From assembly GCF_000429845.1 (NCBI RefSeq), contig NZ_AUCQ01000003.1, forward strand, positions 1 to 64,000: a DNA stretch of 64,000 bases, written 5' to 3'. Source of the DNA: Comamonas composti DSM 21721. Its GTDB lineage: Bacteria; Pseudomonadota; Gammaproteobacteria; Burkholderiales; Burkholderiaceae_C. Made by a program: the position numbers and the translations under genes. Of the stretch, positions 8,612 to 17,903 are shown piece by piece. Position 1 is the first letter of the stretch. Each line of letters starts with the position of its first letter. The notes under the pieces were generated by a model, which saw only the letters and a list, made by a program, of their open reading frames with translations, made no database searches and had not been told where the DNA came from.

Positions 8612-9250
8612 ATGAGCGAAGAGACTCGAATCCGGGATGAAATCTGCACGGTGGGCGCCCATCTCTATGACAGGGGCTACACCGTGGGCACGGCCGGCAA
8701 CATCAGTGCCCGGCTGGATGACGGCTGGCTCATCACCCCCACCGACGCCTGCCTGGGCCGGCTCGACCCCGCCGAGTTGTCCAAGGTCGATGGCAGCGGT
8801 CAATGGGTTTCTGGCGCCAAACCCTCCAAGACCCTGGCCCTGCACCGGGGCATATACAGCGGCGACGGCAAGGCACGCGGCATCATTCACACGCACTCCA
8901 CCCATCTCGTGGCCCTCACGCTGGCCGGCGTCTGGCACGAGGACGAGGTCCTGCCGCCCATCACTCCCTACCAGGTGATGAAGGTCGGACGCATTCCGCT
9001 GATCCGCTACCGCCGCCCCGGCGATCCGCAATCCGCAGCCGAGGTCGCCGCACTCGCGGGCCAGGTGCGCGGCGCACTGTTCGAGCGGCTGGGGCCCGTA
9101 CTCTGGGAGCGCTCCGTGGCCCATGCCAGCTATGCGCTCGAAGAGCTCGAAGAAACCGCCCGGCTCTGGTTGATGAGCGCAAAACGTCCGCAACCACTGG
9201 ATGCCGCCGCCATCCAGGAGCTGCGCGATGTGTTTGACGCACGCTACTGA
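8612..9250 (+). CDS. otnC: 3-oxo-tetronate 4-phosphate decarboxylase
   Basis: 212 residues, ATG 8612 (MSEETRIRDEICTVG), the usual length for this class II aldolase branch. The GTAGNISAR phosphate-binding stretch (about residue 27) and the metal-binding HTHSTH (about residue 94) are visible. OtnC converts 3-oxo-tetronate 4-phosphate to dihydroxyacetone phosphate and CO2, the last step of erythronate and threonate breakdown. It is the first enzyme gene of the operon, followed after 90 bases by the transporter. The assignment rests on the family plus the presence of otnK, otnI, denD and ltnD in the same operon. Confidence 0.85.
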   Translation: MSEETRIRDEICTVGAHLYDRGYTVGTAGNISARLDDGWLITPTDACLGRLDPAELSKVDGSGQWVSGAKPSKTLALHRGIYSGDGKARGIIHTHSTHLVALTLAGVWHEDEVLPPITPYQVMKVGRIPLIRYRRPGDPQSAAEVAALAGQVRGALFERLGPVLWERSVAHASYALEELEETARLWLMSAKRPQPLDAAAIQELRDVFDARY

Positions 9251-9340
9251 TCACCGCCCGGCCGCTGCATCGCTGCCCATTCACCGCCGCGCCCCCGCAC
9301 AGCAGAACTGCAAACGGCGCACCTTCAGGGAGACAGACCA

Positions 9341-10657
9341 ATGACGACAAGCCAAATCGCGGCTGGTACATACCAGACGGAGTCACAGGAAACAGCTCTT
9401 GCCTATGCCAAGGTGTTCTGGCGCCTCGTGCCCTTTCTCATGCTGTGCTACGTGATCGCCTATCTGGACCGCGTCAACGTGGGGTTTGCCAAGCTGCAGA
9501 TGTCCCAGGACCTGGGCTTCAGCGAAACCGTGTTCGGCCTGGGCGCGGGCGTGTTCTTCATCGGCTATTTTCTCTTCGAGGTTCCAAGCAACCTGCTGAT
9601 GCACAAGCTGGGCGCGCGCATCTGGATCGCGCGCATCATGATCACCTGGGGCATCTTGTCGGCCATGTTCATGTTCGTCGAGACCCCGACGGGCTTTTAC
9701 ATCCTGCGCTTTCTGCTCGGCCTGGCCGAGGCAGGCTTCTACCCCGGCGTCATCCTTTACCTGACCTACTGGTATCCGGCCCACCGGCGCGCCAAGATCA
9801 TCGCGCTGTTCATGTCGGCCATTCCCGTAGCCGGCATTTTCGGCAACCCGCTGTCGGGCTGGATCATGGAGGCCTTTCATGGCGACCACGGCCTTGCAGG
9901 CTGGCAGTGGATGTTTCTCATCGAGGCCATTCCTGCCGTGCTGATCGGCATCGTCACCATCATGTACCTGGACAACGGCATCTCCAGCGCCAAGTGGCTC
10001 AGCGATTCGGAAAAAAAGCTGCTGACACGCGAGATCGAGGCCGACCAGCGCCAGACGGGTGCCCAGCAGCACTCGCTCAAGGCCGTGTTCAGCGATCTGC
10101 GCGTGTGGTGGATGTGCCTGATCTACTTTGCCTTCGTCGCAGGCCAGTACGGCCTGACCTTCTGGATGCCCACGCTGATCAAGTCCACGGGCGTCACGGG
10201 CGCGCTCAATATCGGCCTGCTCAGCGCCATTCCCTTTTTGTGCGCCATCGTCGTCATGAACCTGCTGGGCCACAGCGCCGACAAGCACCGCGAGCGCCGC
10301 TGGCACCTGATCGTGCCCGCACTGATGGGGGCCGTGGGCTTTGCTATGGCCACCTTTTTCGCACACAACACCGTCCTTTCGCTGGTCTTTCTGTCGCTGG
10401 CGGCAGCCGGTGTGCTGACCTGCGCACCGCTGTTCTGGTCCCTGCCCACGGCCTTTCTGTCGGGCACGGCCGCAGCCGCAGGCATTGCCATCGTCAACTC
10501 GGTGGGCAACCTGGCCGGATTCGCCAGCCCCTACATGATCGGCGCCCTCAAGGACCTGACCCAGTCCACCCAGGCCGGCATGTTCGTGCTGGCCGGCATT
10601 CTCGTCATCGGCGCCATCGCCGTCTGGCTCACGCCGCCCAAGATGGTGAACAGATAA
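9341..10657 (+). CDS. MFS transporter, anion:cation symporter type (sugar-acid uptake)
   Basis: 438 residues with about 12 membrane helices and a cytoplasmic loop between helices 6 and 7 (about residues 215-240). AYLDRVNVGFAKLQM at about residue 42 is the typical first-loop motif of the anion:cation symporter (ACS) family, which includes tartrate and phthalate permeases. AGGGAGA lies just before ATG 9341. Its place between otnC and denD indicates uptake of erythronate or threonate by proton symport across the inner membrane. The substrate is inferred. Confidence 0.85.
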   Translation: MTTSQIAAGTYQTESQETALAYAKVFWRLVPFLMLCYVIAYLDRVNVGFAKLQMSQDLGFSETVFGLGAGVFFIGYFLFEVPSNLLMHKLGARIWIARIMITWGILSAMFMFVETPTGFYILRFLLGLAEAGFYPGVILYLTYWYPAHRRAKIIALFMSAIPVAGIFGNPLSGWIMEAFHGDHGLAGWQWMFLIEAIPAVLIGIVTIMYLDNGISSAKWLSDSEKKLLTREIEADQRQTGAQQHSLKAVFSDLRVWWMCLIYFAFVAGQYGLTFWMPTLIKSTGVTGALNIGLLSAIPFLCAIVVMNLLGHSADKHRERRWHLIVPALMGAVGFAMATFFAHNTVLSLVFLSLAAAGVLTCAPLFWSLPTAFLSGTAAAAGIAIVNSVGNLAGFASPYMIGALKDLTQSTQAGMFVLAGILVIGAIAVWLTPPKMVNR

Positions 10658-10713
10658 GCCTCTGAGCTACAGCACCTCGGCGGGCTGATTCCTAACGTGA
10701 TGGAAAACAGAAA

Positions 10714-11694
10714 ATGAAAGTACTGATCACCGGCGGCGCCGGCTTCCTGGGCCAGCGCCTGGCTCGCAAACTGCTCGAACTGGGCGCACTGACGCTCGAA
10801 GGCCGGCGCCAGCCCATCACCCACATCGACCTGCTGGACGTGGTGCGCAACGACAGCCTCGACGATCCGCGCGTGCACTGCCTGACCGGCGACATCGCCG
10901 ACGTCCAGGTGCTGGGCCAGGCCCTGGACAGGGACACGGCCGTGGTCTTTCACCTGGCCGCCGTGGTCAGCGGCCAGGCCGAAGCCGACTTCGACCTGGG
11001 CATGCGCATCAACCTCGATGCTTCGCGCTCCCTGCTGGAATCCTGCCGCGCCCTGGGCCATGGTCCGCGCGTGGTCTTCACGAGCTCGGTCGCCGTCTAC
11101 GGTGGCCGGTTGCCCGACAGCGTGCGCGACGACACGGCCCTCAACCCCCAGTCCTCCTACGGCACGCAAAAAGCGATTGCCGAGTTGCTGCTGGCGGACT
11201 ACACGCGCCGCGGCTTCGTCGACGGACGCGTGCTGCGCCTGCCCACGATCAGCGTGCGCCCGGGCCGCCCGAATGCGGCCGCCTCGTCGTTCGCCAGCGG
11301 CATCATCCGCGAGCCCCTGGGCGGCGAAGCCGCCAACTGCCCCGTTGCTGCAGATACGCGCCTGTGGCTGCTGTCGCCGCGCCGCGCCGTCGAAGCCCTG
11401 GTCGCCGGATGCGAGCTCGATGCCAGCGCAGTTGCCGACCGCCGCCCCATCAACCTGCCAGGCATCTCCGTGAGCGCTGGCGAGATGGTCCAGGCCCTGC
11501 GCGAAGTGGCTGGCGACGCAGTCGCGGACCGCGTGAGCTGGCAGCCCGACGAGCGCATAGCGCGCATCGTGGGCAGCTGGCCCGGCCGCTGGGACTGTGC
11601 CCGCGCAGAGCGCCTGGGCCTGCAGGGCGATGGCGACTTCGCGGCCATCGTGCGCGCCTATATCGCCGACGACCTGGAGTGCACCAAACCATGA
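10714..11694 (+). CDS. denD: D-erythronate dehydrogenase
   Basis: 326 residues of the extended short-chain dehydrogenase (NAD-epimerase) fold. Residues 6-14 (TGGAGFLGQ) are the NAD-binding glycine motif; SSVAVYGG and the catalytic YGTQK (Y-x3-K) follow around residues 126-156. DenD oxidises D-erythronate to 2-oxo-D-tetronate with NAD+. Its stop overlaps the ltnD start as ATGA, so the two dehydrogenases are co-translated and feed the same intermediate from different substrates. Confidence 0.85.
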   Translation: MKVLITGGAGFLGQRLARKLLELGALTLEGRRQPITHIDLLDVVRNDSLDDPRVHCLTGDIADVQVLGQALDRDTAVVFHLAAVVSGQAEADFDLGMRINLDASRSLLESCRALGHGPRVVFTSSVAVYGGRLPDSVRDDTALNPQSSYGTQKAIAELLLADYTRRGFVDGRVLRLPTISVRPGRPNAAASSFASGIIREPLGGEAANCPVAADTRLWLLSPRRAVEALVAGCELDASAVADRRPINLPGISVSAGEMVQALREVAGDAVADRVSWQPDERIARIVGSWPGRWDCARAERLGLQGDGDFAAIVRAYIADDLECTKP

Positions 11695-12608
11695 GCAGTG
11701 CCACCACTTCGCGCACCGTCGGCGTGATCGGCCTGGGCGCCATGGGCGCGGGCATGGCGCAAAGCCTGCGCCGCGCCGGCCACCAGGTTCATGCCTATGA
11801 CCTGCGCCCTGAAGCCACTGCCGCCTTTGCAGCCGAAGGGGGCACGGCCTGCGCCACGCTGGCCGACATGGCCGCCGCCTGCACCATCATCGTCAGCGTG
11901 GTCGTCAACGCCGCGCAGACCGAGGCCCTGCTGTTCGGTGAAGGCGGCATCGCCGCAGCGCTGCGCCCGGGCGCAGTCTTCATCATGTGCTCCACCGTGG
12001 ACCCCGCCTGGTCCATGGCGCTGGAGGAGCGCCTGCAGACCTTGGGCGTGCTCTACCTCGATGCCCCGATCTCGGGCGGTGCGGCCAAGGCCGCTGCCGG
12101 CCAGATGACCATGATGACCGCAGGCCGCCCCGAAGCCTACGCGGCCTGCGAAGGCCTGCTCGACGCCATGGCCGCCAAGGTCTACCGCCTGGGCGACAGC
12201 GCGGGCGCAGGCAGCAAGGTCAAGATCATCAACCAGCTGCTGGCCGGCGTGCACATTGCGGTGGCAGCCGAGGCCATGGCCCTGGGCCTGCGCGAAGGCG
12301 TGGCCGCCGAGGCACTTTACGAAGTCATCACGCACAGCGCCGGCAACAGCTGGATGTTCGAGAACCGCATGGCCCACGTGCTCGCGGGCGACTACCGCCC
12401 GCTGTCGGCCGTGGACATCTTCGTCAAGGACCTGGGCCTGGTGCTGGACACCGCACGCCACAGCAAGTTTCCGCTGCCCCTGGCCTCCACGGCCCACCAG
12501 ATGTTCATGCAGGCATCGACCGCAGGCCATGGGCGCGAGGACGATAGCGCCGTCATCAAGATCTTCCCCGGCATCACGCTGCCGCAGGCCACACCGGAGT
12601 CTCCATGA
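11691..12608 (+). CDS. ltnD: L-threonate dehydrogenase
   Basis: 305 residues of the beta-hydroxyacid dehydrogenase family. It shows GVIGLGAMGAGM (NAD binding, about residue 10), DAPISGGAAKAAAG (substrate binding, about 125) and GSKVKIINQLL with the catalytic Lys (about 173). LtnD oxidises C4 acids such as L-threonate to 2-oxo-tetronate. The ATG at 11691 lies in an ATGA overlap with denD, and its own stop overlaps the otnK start in the same way. Having both LtnD and DenD suggests growth on both threonate and erythronate. Confidence 0.85.
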   Translation: MSSATTSRTVGVIGLGAMGAGMAQSLRRAGHQVHAYDLRPEATAAFAAEGGTACATLADMAAACTIIVSVVVNAAQTEALLFGEGGIAAALRPGAVFIMCSTVDPAWSMALEERLQTLGVLYLDAPISGGAAKAAAGQMTMMTAGRPEAYAACEGLLDAMAAKVYRLGDSAGAGSKVKIINQLLAGVHIAVAAEAMALGLREGVAAEALYEVITHSAGNSWMFENRMAHVLAGDYRPLSAVDIFVKDLGLVLDTARHSKFPLPLASTAHQMFMQASTAGHGREDDSAVIKIFPGITLPQATPESP

Positions 12609-13885
12609 GCATTGCACTGGGCTGCATAGCCGACGATTTCACGGGCGCCACCGATCTGGCCAACAACCTGGTGCGCGCAGGCATGCGCGTGGTGCAAAGC
12701 ATTGGCCTGCCCGATGCCCCCGTCGACGATGGCGTGGATGCGGTCGTGATCGCACTCAAGTCACGCACCATCGCGCCCGAAGAGGCCGTTGCACAGTCGC
12801 TGCTGGCGCTGCAGTGGCTCAGATCCCAGGGGCCCTCAGGCCGTGCCCCGCAGATCTATTTCAAATACTGCTCCACCTTCGACAGCACGGCGCGCGGCAA
12901 CATCGGCCCCGTGGCCGAGGCGCTGATGGACGCCCTGGGTTGCGGCTTCACCATCGCCACACCGGCCTTTCCCGATAACCAGCGCACCGTCTTCAAGGGC
13001 CATTTGTTCGTGGGCGATGTGCTGCTCAGCGACAGCGGCATGCGCCACCACCCGCTCACACCTATGACCGATGCCAACCTCGTGCGCGTGCTGCAGGCGC
13101 AGACGCGGCGCAGGGTCGGCCTCATCGAGCATGCCACCGTGGCCGCCGGCGAGGCGGCGGTGCGCGCGCGCATCGCCGCGCTCCAGGCCGAAGGCGTGAG
13201 CATGGCCATCGTTGATGCGGTCTCCAACGACGACCTGCTGCGCCTGGGCCCGGCCCTGAAAGACATGGCCCTGGTCACGGCGGGCTCGGGCGTGGCCATC
13301 GCCCTGCCTGCGAACTTCGGCATCCGGCCCACCCCACAGGCTGCCAGCCTGCCTGCGGCCTGCGGCCTGCAGGCCGTGGTCTCGGGCAGTTGCTCGGTCG
13401 CCACGAATGCCCAGGTCGCACATTTCATTGCCTCGGGCCGGCCGGCCCTGGCCGTGGATCCGCTGCGCATCGCGGCCGGCGAGGACGAGGTCGGCAAAGC
13501 CCTGGCCTGGGCCCGCCAGCATCTCGACAGCGGCCCCGTGCTGGTCTACTCCACGGCCGAGTCCTCGGCCGTCAAGGCCGTGCAAGGCCGCCTGGGCGCG
13601 GAGCAGGCCGGCGCACTGGTGGAGCAGACCATTGCAGCCATTGCCCGGGGACTGGTGGCGCTGGGCGTGCGCCAGCTCGTCGTGGCCGGCGGAGAGACCT
13701 CGGGCGCCTGCGTGCAGGCCCTGCAGATTGCGCAGATGCGCATAGGCCCGCAGATCGCCCCGGGCGTGCCCTGGTGCCATGCCATGCCGCCGACAGCGCC
13801 CGATGGCTTGCACATCACGCTCAAATCGGGCAACTTCGGCGCCGAGGATTTCTTCACCCAGGCCTTTGCCGCGCTAGCGCATTGA
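12605..13885 (+). CDS. otnK: 3-oxo-tetronate kinase
   Basis: 426 residues of the DUF1537 four-carbon acid kinase family. The N-terminal half starts [17 protein letters not shown], the acidic sugar-binding motif, and has [14 protein letters not shown] near residue 91. The C-terminal nucleotide-binding half carries [11 protein letters not shown] near residue 359. It phosphorylates 3-oxo-tetronate using ATP before decarboxylation by OtnC. The start overlaps the ltnD stop by four bases. Confidence 0.87.
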   Translation: MSIALGCIADDFTGATDLANNLVRAGMRVVQSIGLPDAPVDDGVDAVVIALKSRTIAPEEAVAQSLLALQWLRSQGPSGRAPQIYFKYCSTFDSTARGNIGPVAEALMDALGCGFTIATPAFPDNQRTVFKGHLFVGDVLLSDSGMRHHPLTPMTDANLVRVLQAQTRRRVGLIEHATVAAGEAAVRARIAALQAEGVSMAIVDAVSNDDLLRLGPALKDMALVTAGSGVAIALPANFGIRPTPQAASLPAACGLQAVVSGSCSVATNAQVAHFIASGRPALAVDPLRIAAGEDEVGKALAWARQHLDSGPVLVYSTAESSAVKAVQGRLGAEQAGALVEQTIAAIARGLVALGVRQLVVAGGETSGACVQALQIAQMRIGPQIAPGVPWCHAMPPTAPDGLHITLKSGNFGAEDFFTQAFAALAH

Positions 13886-13932
13886 AGCAGCAGACAGGCT
13901 CCAGCCCCTTCCCGCAGACAGAAAGAGTTTCC

Positions 13933-14730
13933 ATGCCCCGCTTCGCCGCCAACCTGTCCATGCTCTACAACGAGCTGGACTTTCTCGACCGCTTTGCCGC
14001 AGCCGCAGGCGACGGCTTTCAGGCCGTCGAATACCTGTTCCCCTACGACTTCGCACCCGAGCAACTGGCCGAGCGCCTGCATGCCAACGGCCTGCAGCAG
14101 GCGCTGTTCAACGCCCCGCCCGGCGACTGGGCTGCAGGGGAACGCGGCCTGGCCTGCATTCCGGGCCGCGAAGCGGAATTCGCCCAGGGCATGGAGCGCG
14201 CAATTGACTATGCGCGGGCCCTTGGCTGCCCGCGCATCCACGTCATGGCCGGGATCAGGCCTGCAGGCGCCAGCGAGGAGATGCTGCGCTCCACCTATGT
14301 GGCCAACATGCGGCGCGCCGCGCAACTGGCCGCACCCCACGGCATTGCCATCCTGCTGGAGCCCATCAACGGGCGCGACATGCCCGGCTTCTTTCTGAAC
14401 CGCCAGGACCAGGCCCATGTTCTGGTCGCCGAGATCGCAAAACCCAATGTCCGGGTCCAGATGGACCTCTACCACTGCCAGATCGCCGAGGGCGACCTGG
14501 CCATGAAGATCCGCGCCTACCTGCCCACGGGACGCATCGGCCATATCCAGATCGCGGGCGTGCCCGAGCGCCACGAGCCCGACATCGGCGAAATCAACCA
14601 CGGCTACCTGTTCCAGCTGCTGGACGAGCTGGGCTATGACGGCTGGATCGGCTGCGAATACCGCCCCGCGCGCGGCAGCGTCCCGCAGGGCACCAGCCAG
14701 GGCCTGGGCTGGCTCAAGCCCTGGTTGTGA
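13933..14730 (+). CDS. otnI: 2-oxo-tetronate isomerase
   Basis: 265 residues from ATG 13933 ([14 protein letters not shown]); a longer frame upstream is only the shadow of otnK. It is a TIM-barrel of the hydroxypyruvate isomerase family. Metal ligands expected for the family are visible in [29 protein letters not shown] and WIGCEYRP. It converts 2-oxo-tetronate, made by DenD or LtnD, to 3-oxo-tetronate for OtnK. It is the last operon gene and is followed by a strong terminator. Confidence 0.87.
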   Translation: MPRFAANLSMLYNELDFLDRFAAAAGDGFQAVEYLFPYDFAPEQLAERLHANGLQQALFNAPPGDWAAGERGLACIPGREAEFAQGMERAIDYARALGCPRIHVMAGIRPAGASEEMLRSTYVANMRRAAQLAAPHGIAILLEPINGRDMPGFFLNRQDQAHVLVAEIAKPNVRVQMDLYHCQIAEGDLAMKIRAYLPTGRIGHIQIAGVPERHEPDIGEINHGYLFQLLDELGYDGWIGCEYRPARGSVPQGTSQGLGWLKPWL

Positions 14731-14771
14731 CTGCGTGTAGTTTTCCCGAAAGCTCGCAGGTCGTACTTGAC

Positions 14772-14804
14772 GAAACGCCCGCTCATGCCCGGCGTTTCTT
14801 TTTT
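14772..14804 (+). terminator. Intrinsic terminator of the tetronate operon
   Basis: GAAACGCC at 14772-14779 pairs with GGCGTTTC at 14791-14798, followed by six Ts. It lies between the convergent otnI and araC genes; the A-run on the other side lets it work in both directions. Confidence 0.85.
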
Positions 14805-14811
14805 ACTGAGA

Positions 14812-15798
14812 TCAATGAAGAGGTCTCACGCCAGACAAGCAACGAGCAGCCGGCGATCCACGAAGATTCGTCCTGTTCGCAGAAACGTCCGGCAACTGGC
14901 GCCGATACTGCGTCGGAGAGCTGGACATGATTCTTTTGAACGCCGTGCTGAAGGAGCTCTCGGACTCGTACCCGAGCGAGAAGGCAATGGCGGCAACCGT
15001 CTCACGGCCCGAGCGCAGGCGGGAAGCTGCCACCAGCATGCGCCAGCGCGCGAGATAGTCCATCGCCGTGCTGCCCACCAGGGCCTTGAATCGTTGCGCA
15101 AACACGGTGCGCGAGATGCCGGCCACACGGGCCAACTCTTCCAATGTCCAGTTGCGAGAAGGTTCCGCGTGCATCGCACCGATCGCGGGGCTGATCTGCC
15201 GGTCGGCCAGTGCAAGAAACCACCCCTTGGGCAGCTCGCTGAAACTCTTCAGGAAAAGCCGCAGCACTTGCACCAGCATCAGATGCGCCAGATGCGTACA
15301 CACCAGCATCGCGCCGGGCTGCGGGTTGCGTAGCTCGCCAGCCCATTGGTCGAGAGACCAGCGCAAGACGTCTGCCTGGCTCGACGCCTTGGGGATGTGG
15401 ATGATGGGTGGGAGTGCGTCGAACAAAATGGCCGCATGGCTGTCTGCGAAAGTGAAGCGTCCGCTGATGAGAAACACCTCTCCTCCGCCGTTGTGAAGGG
15501 CAACCCCGTCACGGGAAATGGCCTCCAGAATGTCCTCGCCGCTTTGCACGGGCAGTGCCGGGTCGGAAGTCAGCACAACATGTCGCCCACTATTGAGCAA
15601 GAAGCAGTCCCCGGCATCGAAGCGAACCGGCTCGTCCAGCTCATCCGTCATGACCCAGCAAGAGCCCCGCATCACAGCTGTGAACTTGATGCCCTCATGG
15701 GGTGGAAAAGTAAATGACCAATCCCCGGCTGCGTCGAGGCCTGCATAGAACTGGCTGCGGGGCTGAAGCAGCGAGAGGATGTCGGAAAGAGGGTCCAT
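14812..15798 (-). CDS. AraC-family transcriptional regulator (N-terminal cupin)
   Basis: 328 residues from ATG 15798 (MDPLSDILSLLQPRSQFYAG). Residues about 10-190 form a cupin-type effector domain of the RclR-like branch, with WSFTFPPHEGIKF and the sheet rich in Gly and Asp. The C-terminal 100 residues carry two helix-turn-helix motifs, LEELARVAGISRTVFAQRF and VAAIAFSLGYESESSFSTAF. It is divergent from the hydrolase genes across 136 bases, so it probably activates them. RclR-like proteins often sense oxidants or electrophiles; the signal here is unknown. Confidence 0.85.
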   Translation of the reverse strand: MDPLSDILSLLQPRSQFYAGLDAAGDWSFTFPPHEGIKFTAVMRGSCWVMTDELDEPVRFDAGDCFLLNSGRHVVLTSDPALPVQSGEDILEAISRDGVALHNGGGEVFLISGRFTFADSHAAILFDALPPIIHIPKASSQADVLRWSLDQWAGELRNPQPGAMLVCTHLAHLMLVQVLRLFLKSFSELPKGWFLALADRQISPAIGAMHAEPSRNWTLEELARVAGISRTVFAQRFKALVGSTAMDYLARWRMLVAASRLRSGRETVAAIAFSLGYESESSFSTAFKRIMSSSPTQYRRQLPDVSANRTNLRGSPAARCLSGVRPLH

Positions 15799-15884
15799 CG
15801 CCAATCCGTACTCATGAAAAAGAAAAACGCACTTTAAAGCATGGATCGTTCGGACACCAAGGGTTAATCTCCATCCCATTCACA

Positions 15885-15904
15885 GAGTGCGCTGTGCCGC
15901 ACTC
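15885..15904. promoter_or_regulatory. Inverted repeat in the araC-hydrolase divergent promoter region
   Basis: GAGTGCG and CGCACTC are perfect 7-bp arms around CTGTGC, between the divergent AraC gene and the first hydrolase. Its centre is about 40 bases before the hydrolase ATG, overlapping where a promoter would be. It may be the regulator's target; AraC proteins more often use direct repeats, so this is tentative. Confidence 0.35.
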
Positions 15905-15934
15905 CCCCTTGCCAATACTTTGGAGTCTGCTCAT

Positions 15935-16849
15935 ATGGTCAAGTCCGTCACCTTCAAGAACTACGGTTGGGACGTCACCGGCACTTTGCATCTGCCTGCC
16001 GATTTCGATCCCAGGCGCCCATACGCAGCCGTTGTGTGTGTCCATCCATCCGGCGGAGTCAAGGAGCAGGTCTCCGGTCTGTACGCCCAGCAACTGGCGG
16101 CGCAAGGCTTCGTCGCCCTGGCCTATGACGCAGCCTTCCAGGGCGAGAGCACAGGCGAGCCGCGTCACCTTGAAAACCCCTACCTGCGCGTGGAGGATGT
16201 CAGCGCCGCCATTGACTACCTGAGCACTCTTGCCTATGTGGACAGCGAGCGCATCGGCGCACTGGGGATCTGCGCCGGCGGCGGCTATGCCGTCCATGCG
16301 GCCATGATCGACACACGCATCAAGGCTCTTGGCACCGTGAGCGCCGTGAACTACGGCCAGCTTTATCGCAACGGCTGGGATGGCGCCGCCAATCCGCAAG
16401 ACTGTCTGGCTCTGCGCGAGATGTCCGCCAGGGCGCGTACCACCGAAGCCCGCGGCGAGACCACTCAGTACCTGCCCACCGTGCCGCTCCACCGTGAGGA
16501 CGCGGCCAGGATTCACCCCGACCTCGCCGAAGCGTTCGACTACTACCGCACGGACCGCGCCCAGCACGACAATGCGCCCAGCAGGTTCACCACGCGCAGT
16601 CTGGCGCAGTTGGTGACCTACGACCCCTTCCACAACGTGGAGCTGTTCCTCACTCAGCCCGTACAGATCATCGCAGGCAGCGATGCGGGCAGCCGCTGGG
16701 CCAGTGAGGAACTGCTCCGCCGCGCCGCAAGTCCCAAAAAGGACTTGTTCCTCGTCCCCGGCGCCACCCACATCGCGCTGTACGACCAGCCCGCCATGGT
16801 CGGAATGGCAGCGGACCGGCTGGCGGCCTTCTACAAGGCCCACCTGTAA
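15935..16849 (+). CDS. Alpha/beta hydrolase, dienelactone-hydrolase-like
   Basis: 304 residues from ATG 15935 (MVKSVTFKNYGWDVTGTL). The nucleophile elbow is GICAGGGYA (about residue 111), with Cys in place of Ser as in dienelactone hydrolases, and the catalytic His is in GATHIALYD near residue 284. The fold starts with VVCVHPSGG (oxyanion region). The enzyme probably cleaves an ester or lactone in the cytoplasm. A close paralogue follows after 29 bases, so the pair arose by tandem duplication. Confidence 0.8.
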   Translation: MVKSVTFKNYGWDVTGTLHLPADFDPRRPYAAVVCVHPSGGVKEQVSGLYAQQLAAQGFVALAYDAAFQGESTGEPRHLENPYLRVEDVSAAIDYLSTLAYVDSERIGALGICAGGGYAVHAAMIDTRIKALGTVSAVNYGQLYRNGWDGAANPQDCLALREMSARARTTEARGETTQYLPTVPLHREDAARIHPDLAEAFDYYRTDRAQHDNAPSRFTTRSLAQLVTYDPFHNVELFLTQPVQIIAGSDAGSRWASEELLRRAASPKKDLFLVPGATHIALYDQPAMVGMAADRLAAFYKAHL

Positions 16850-16878
16850 CCCCGGCACCGCCTCGAAAGGAGAATCCC

Positions 16879-17819
16879 ATGACCACCATCCAATCCGTCA
16901 CTTTCAAGAACCGCTCCTGGGACGTGGCCGCGACCCTGCGCTTGCCACATGGCTTCGATCCCGGCAAGAAATATGCAGCCGTCATCTGCGCCCACCCCAT
17001 CAGCAGCTGCAAGGAGCAGACTGCGGGCAGCATCTACGGCGAAGGGCTGACCCAGGCAGGCTTCATCACCCTGGCTTTCGATGCTTCCACCCAAGGCGCC
17101 AGCGGCGGCACCCCGCGGTACAGCGAAGACCCGGGCACCCGTGTGGAGGACTTCCGCTGCGCGGTTGACTACCTGGTCACCCTGCCCTACGTCGATGAGG
17201 AGAAAATCGGCGTTTTAGGGGTCTGTGGCGGTGGCGGCTATGCGGCCAATGCGGCAATACCGAAAAACGCATCAAGGCCGTGGGCACGGTGGTTGCAGCC
17301 AACTACGGCCGCCTGCTGCGCGACGGTGACCAATCGCCCGATGCCGCATTGAAGACCCTGGAGCTCATCGCCCGGCAGCGCACCGCCGAAGCGCGTGGCA
17401 CCGATCCCCTGATCGTGGGCTACATCCCCTTTGCCAGCCAGGCAGAGCGTGAGCAGGCCGGTGTCAGCGACATTGACCTCGAGCAGGCCATCGATTACTA
17501 CCTGACACCACGCGGCCAAAAGCCAGGATCCCCCAACAAGCTGCGCCTGAGCAGCACTGGCGCGGCGCTGGGCTGGGATGCGTTTCACCTGGCCGAAGTG
17601 CTGCTGACACAGCCACTTCACGTGGTCTTCGGCAGTGTGCCTGGCGCCTTCGGCTCCTACAGCGATGGGCAAGACCTGTTCCGCCGCGCCCGCTCGGCAC
17701 ACAAGACAATGCAGATCGTGCCGGATGCCAGCCACTACGACCTGTACGACCAGCCCGAGGCCACCGGTCAGGCGCTGGCCCAGTTGGTTCCGTTCTTCAA
17801 AAAGCATCTGGGAGCCTGA
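16879..17819 (+). pseudogene. Second dienelactone-hydrolase-like gene, frameshifted
   Basis: The start at 16879 (MTTIQSVTFKNRSWDV, after GGAGAATCCC) continues to GVCGGGGYAANAA, where a single base is missing between 17258 and 17259. The reading then moves to the frame that gives TEKRIKAVGTVVAANYG and ends at 17819 with DASHYDLYDQPE carrying the catalytic His. With the base restored the protein would be about 313 residues and collinear with its upstream paralogue throughout. Both halves look otherwise intact, so this is either a very recent pseudogene or a sequencing error in this base. Confidence 0.8.
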
Positions 17820-17903
17820 GAACGTGTTCCAAGAGTGCGTGAGCGGTGCCACGCACACGCCCGCGCCTTGTGTCCAACCACCATTGCTCCAGGAGTTCCG
17901 ATC

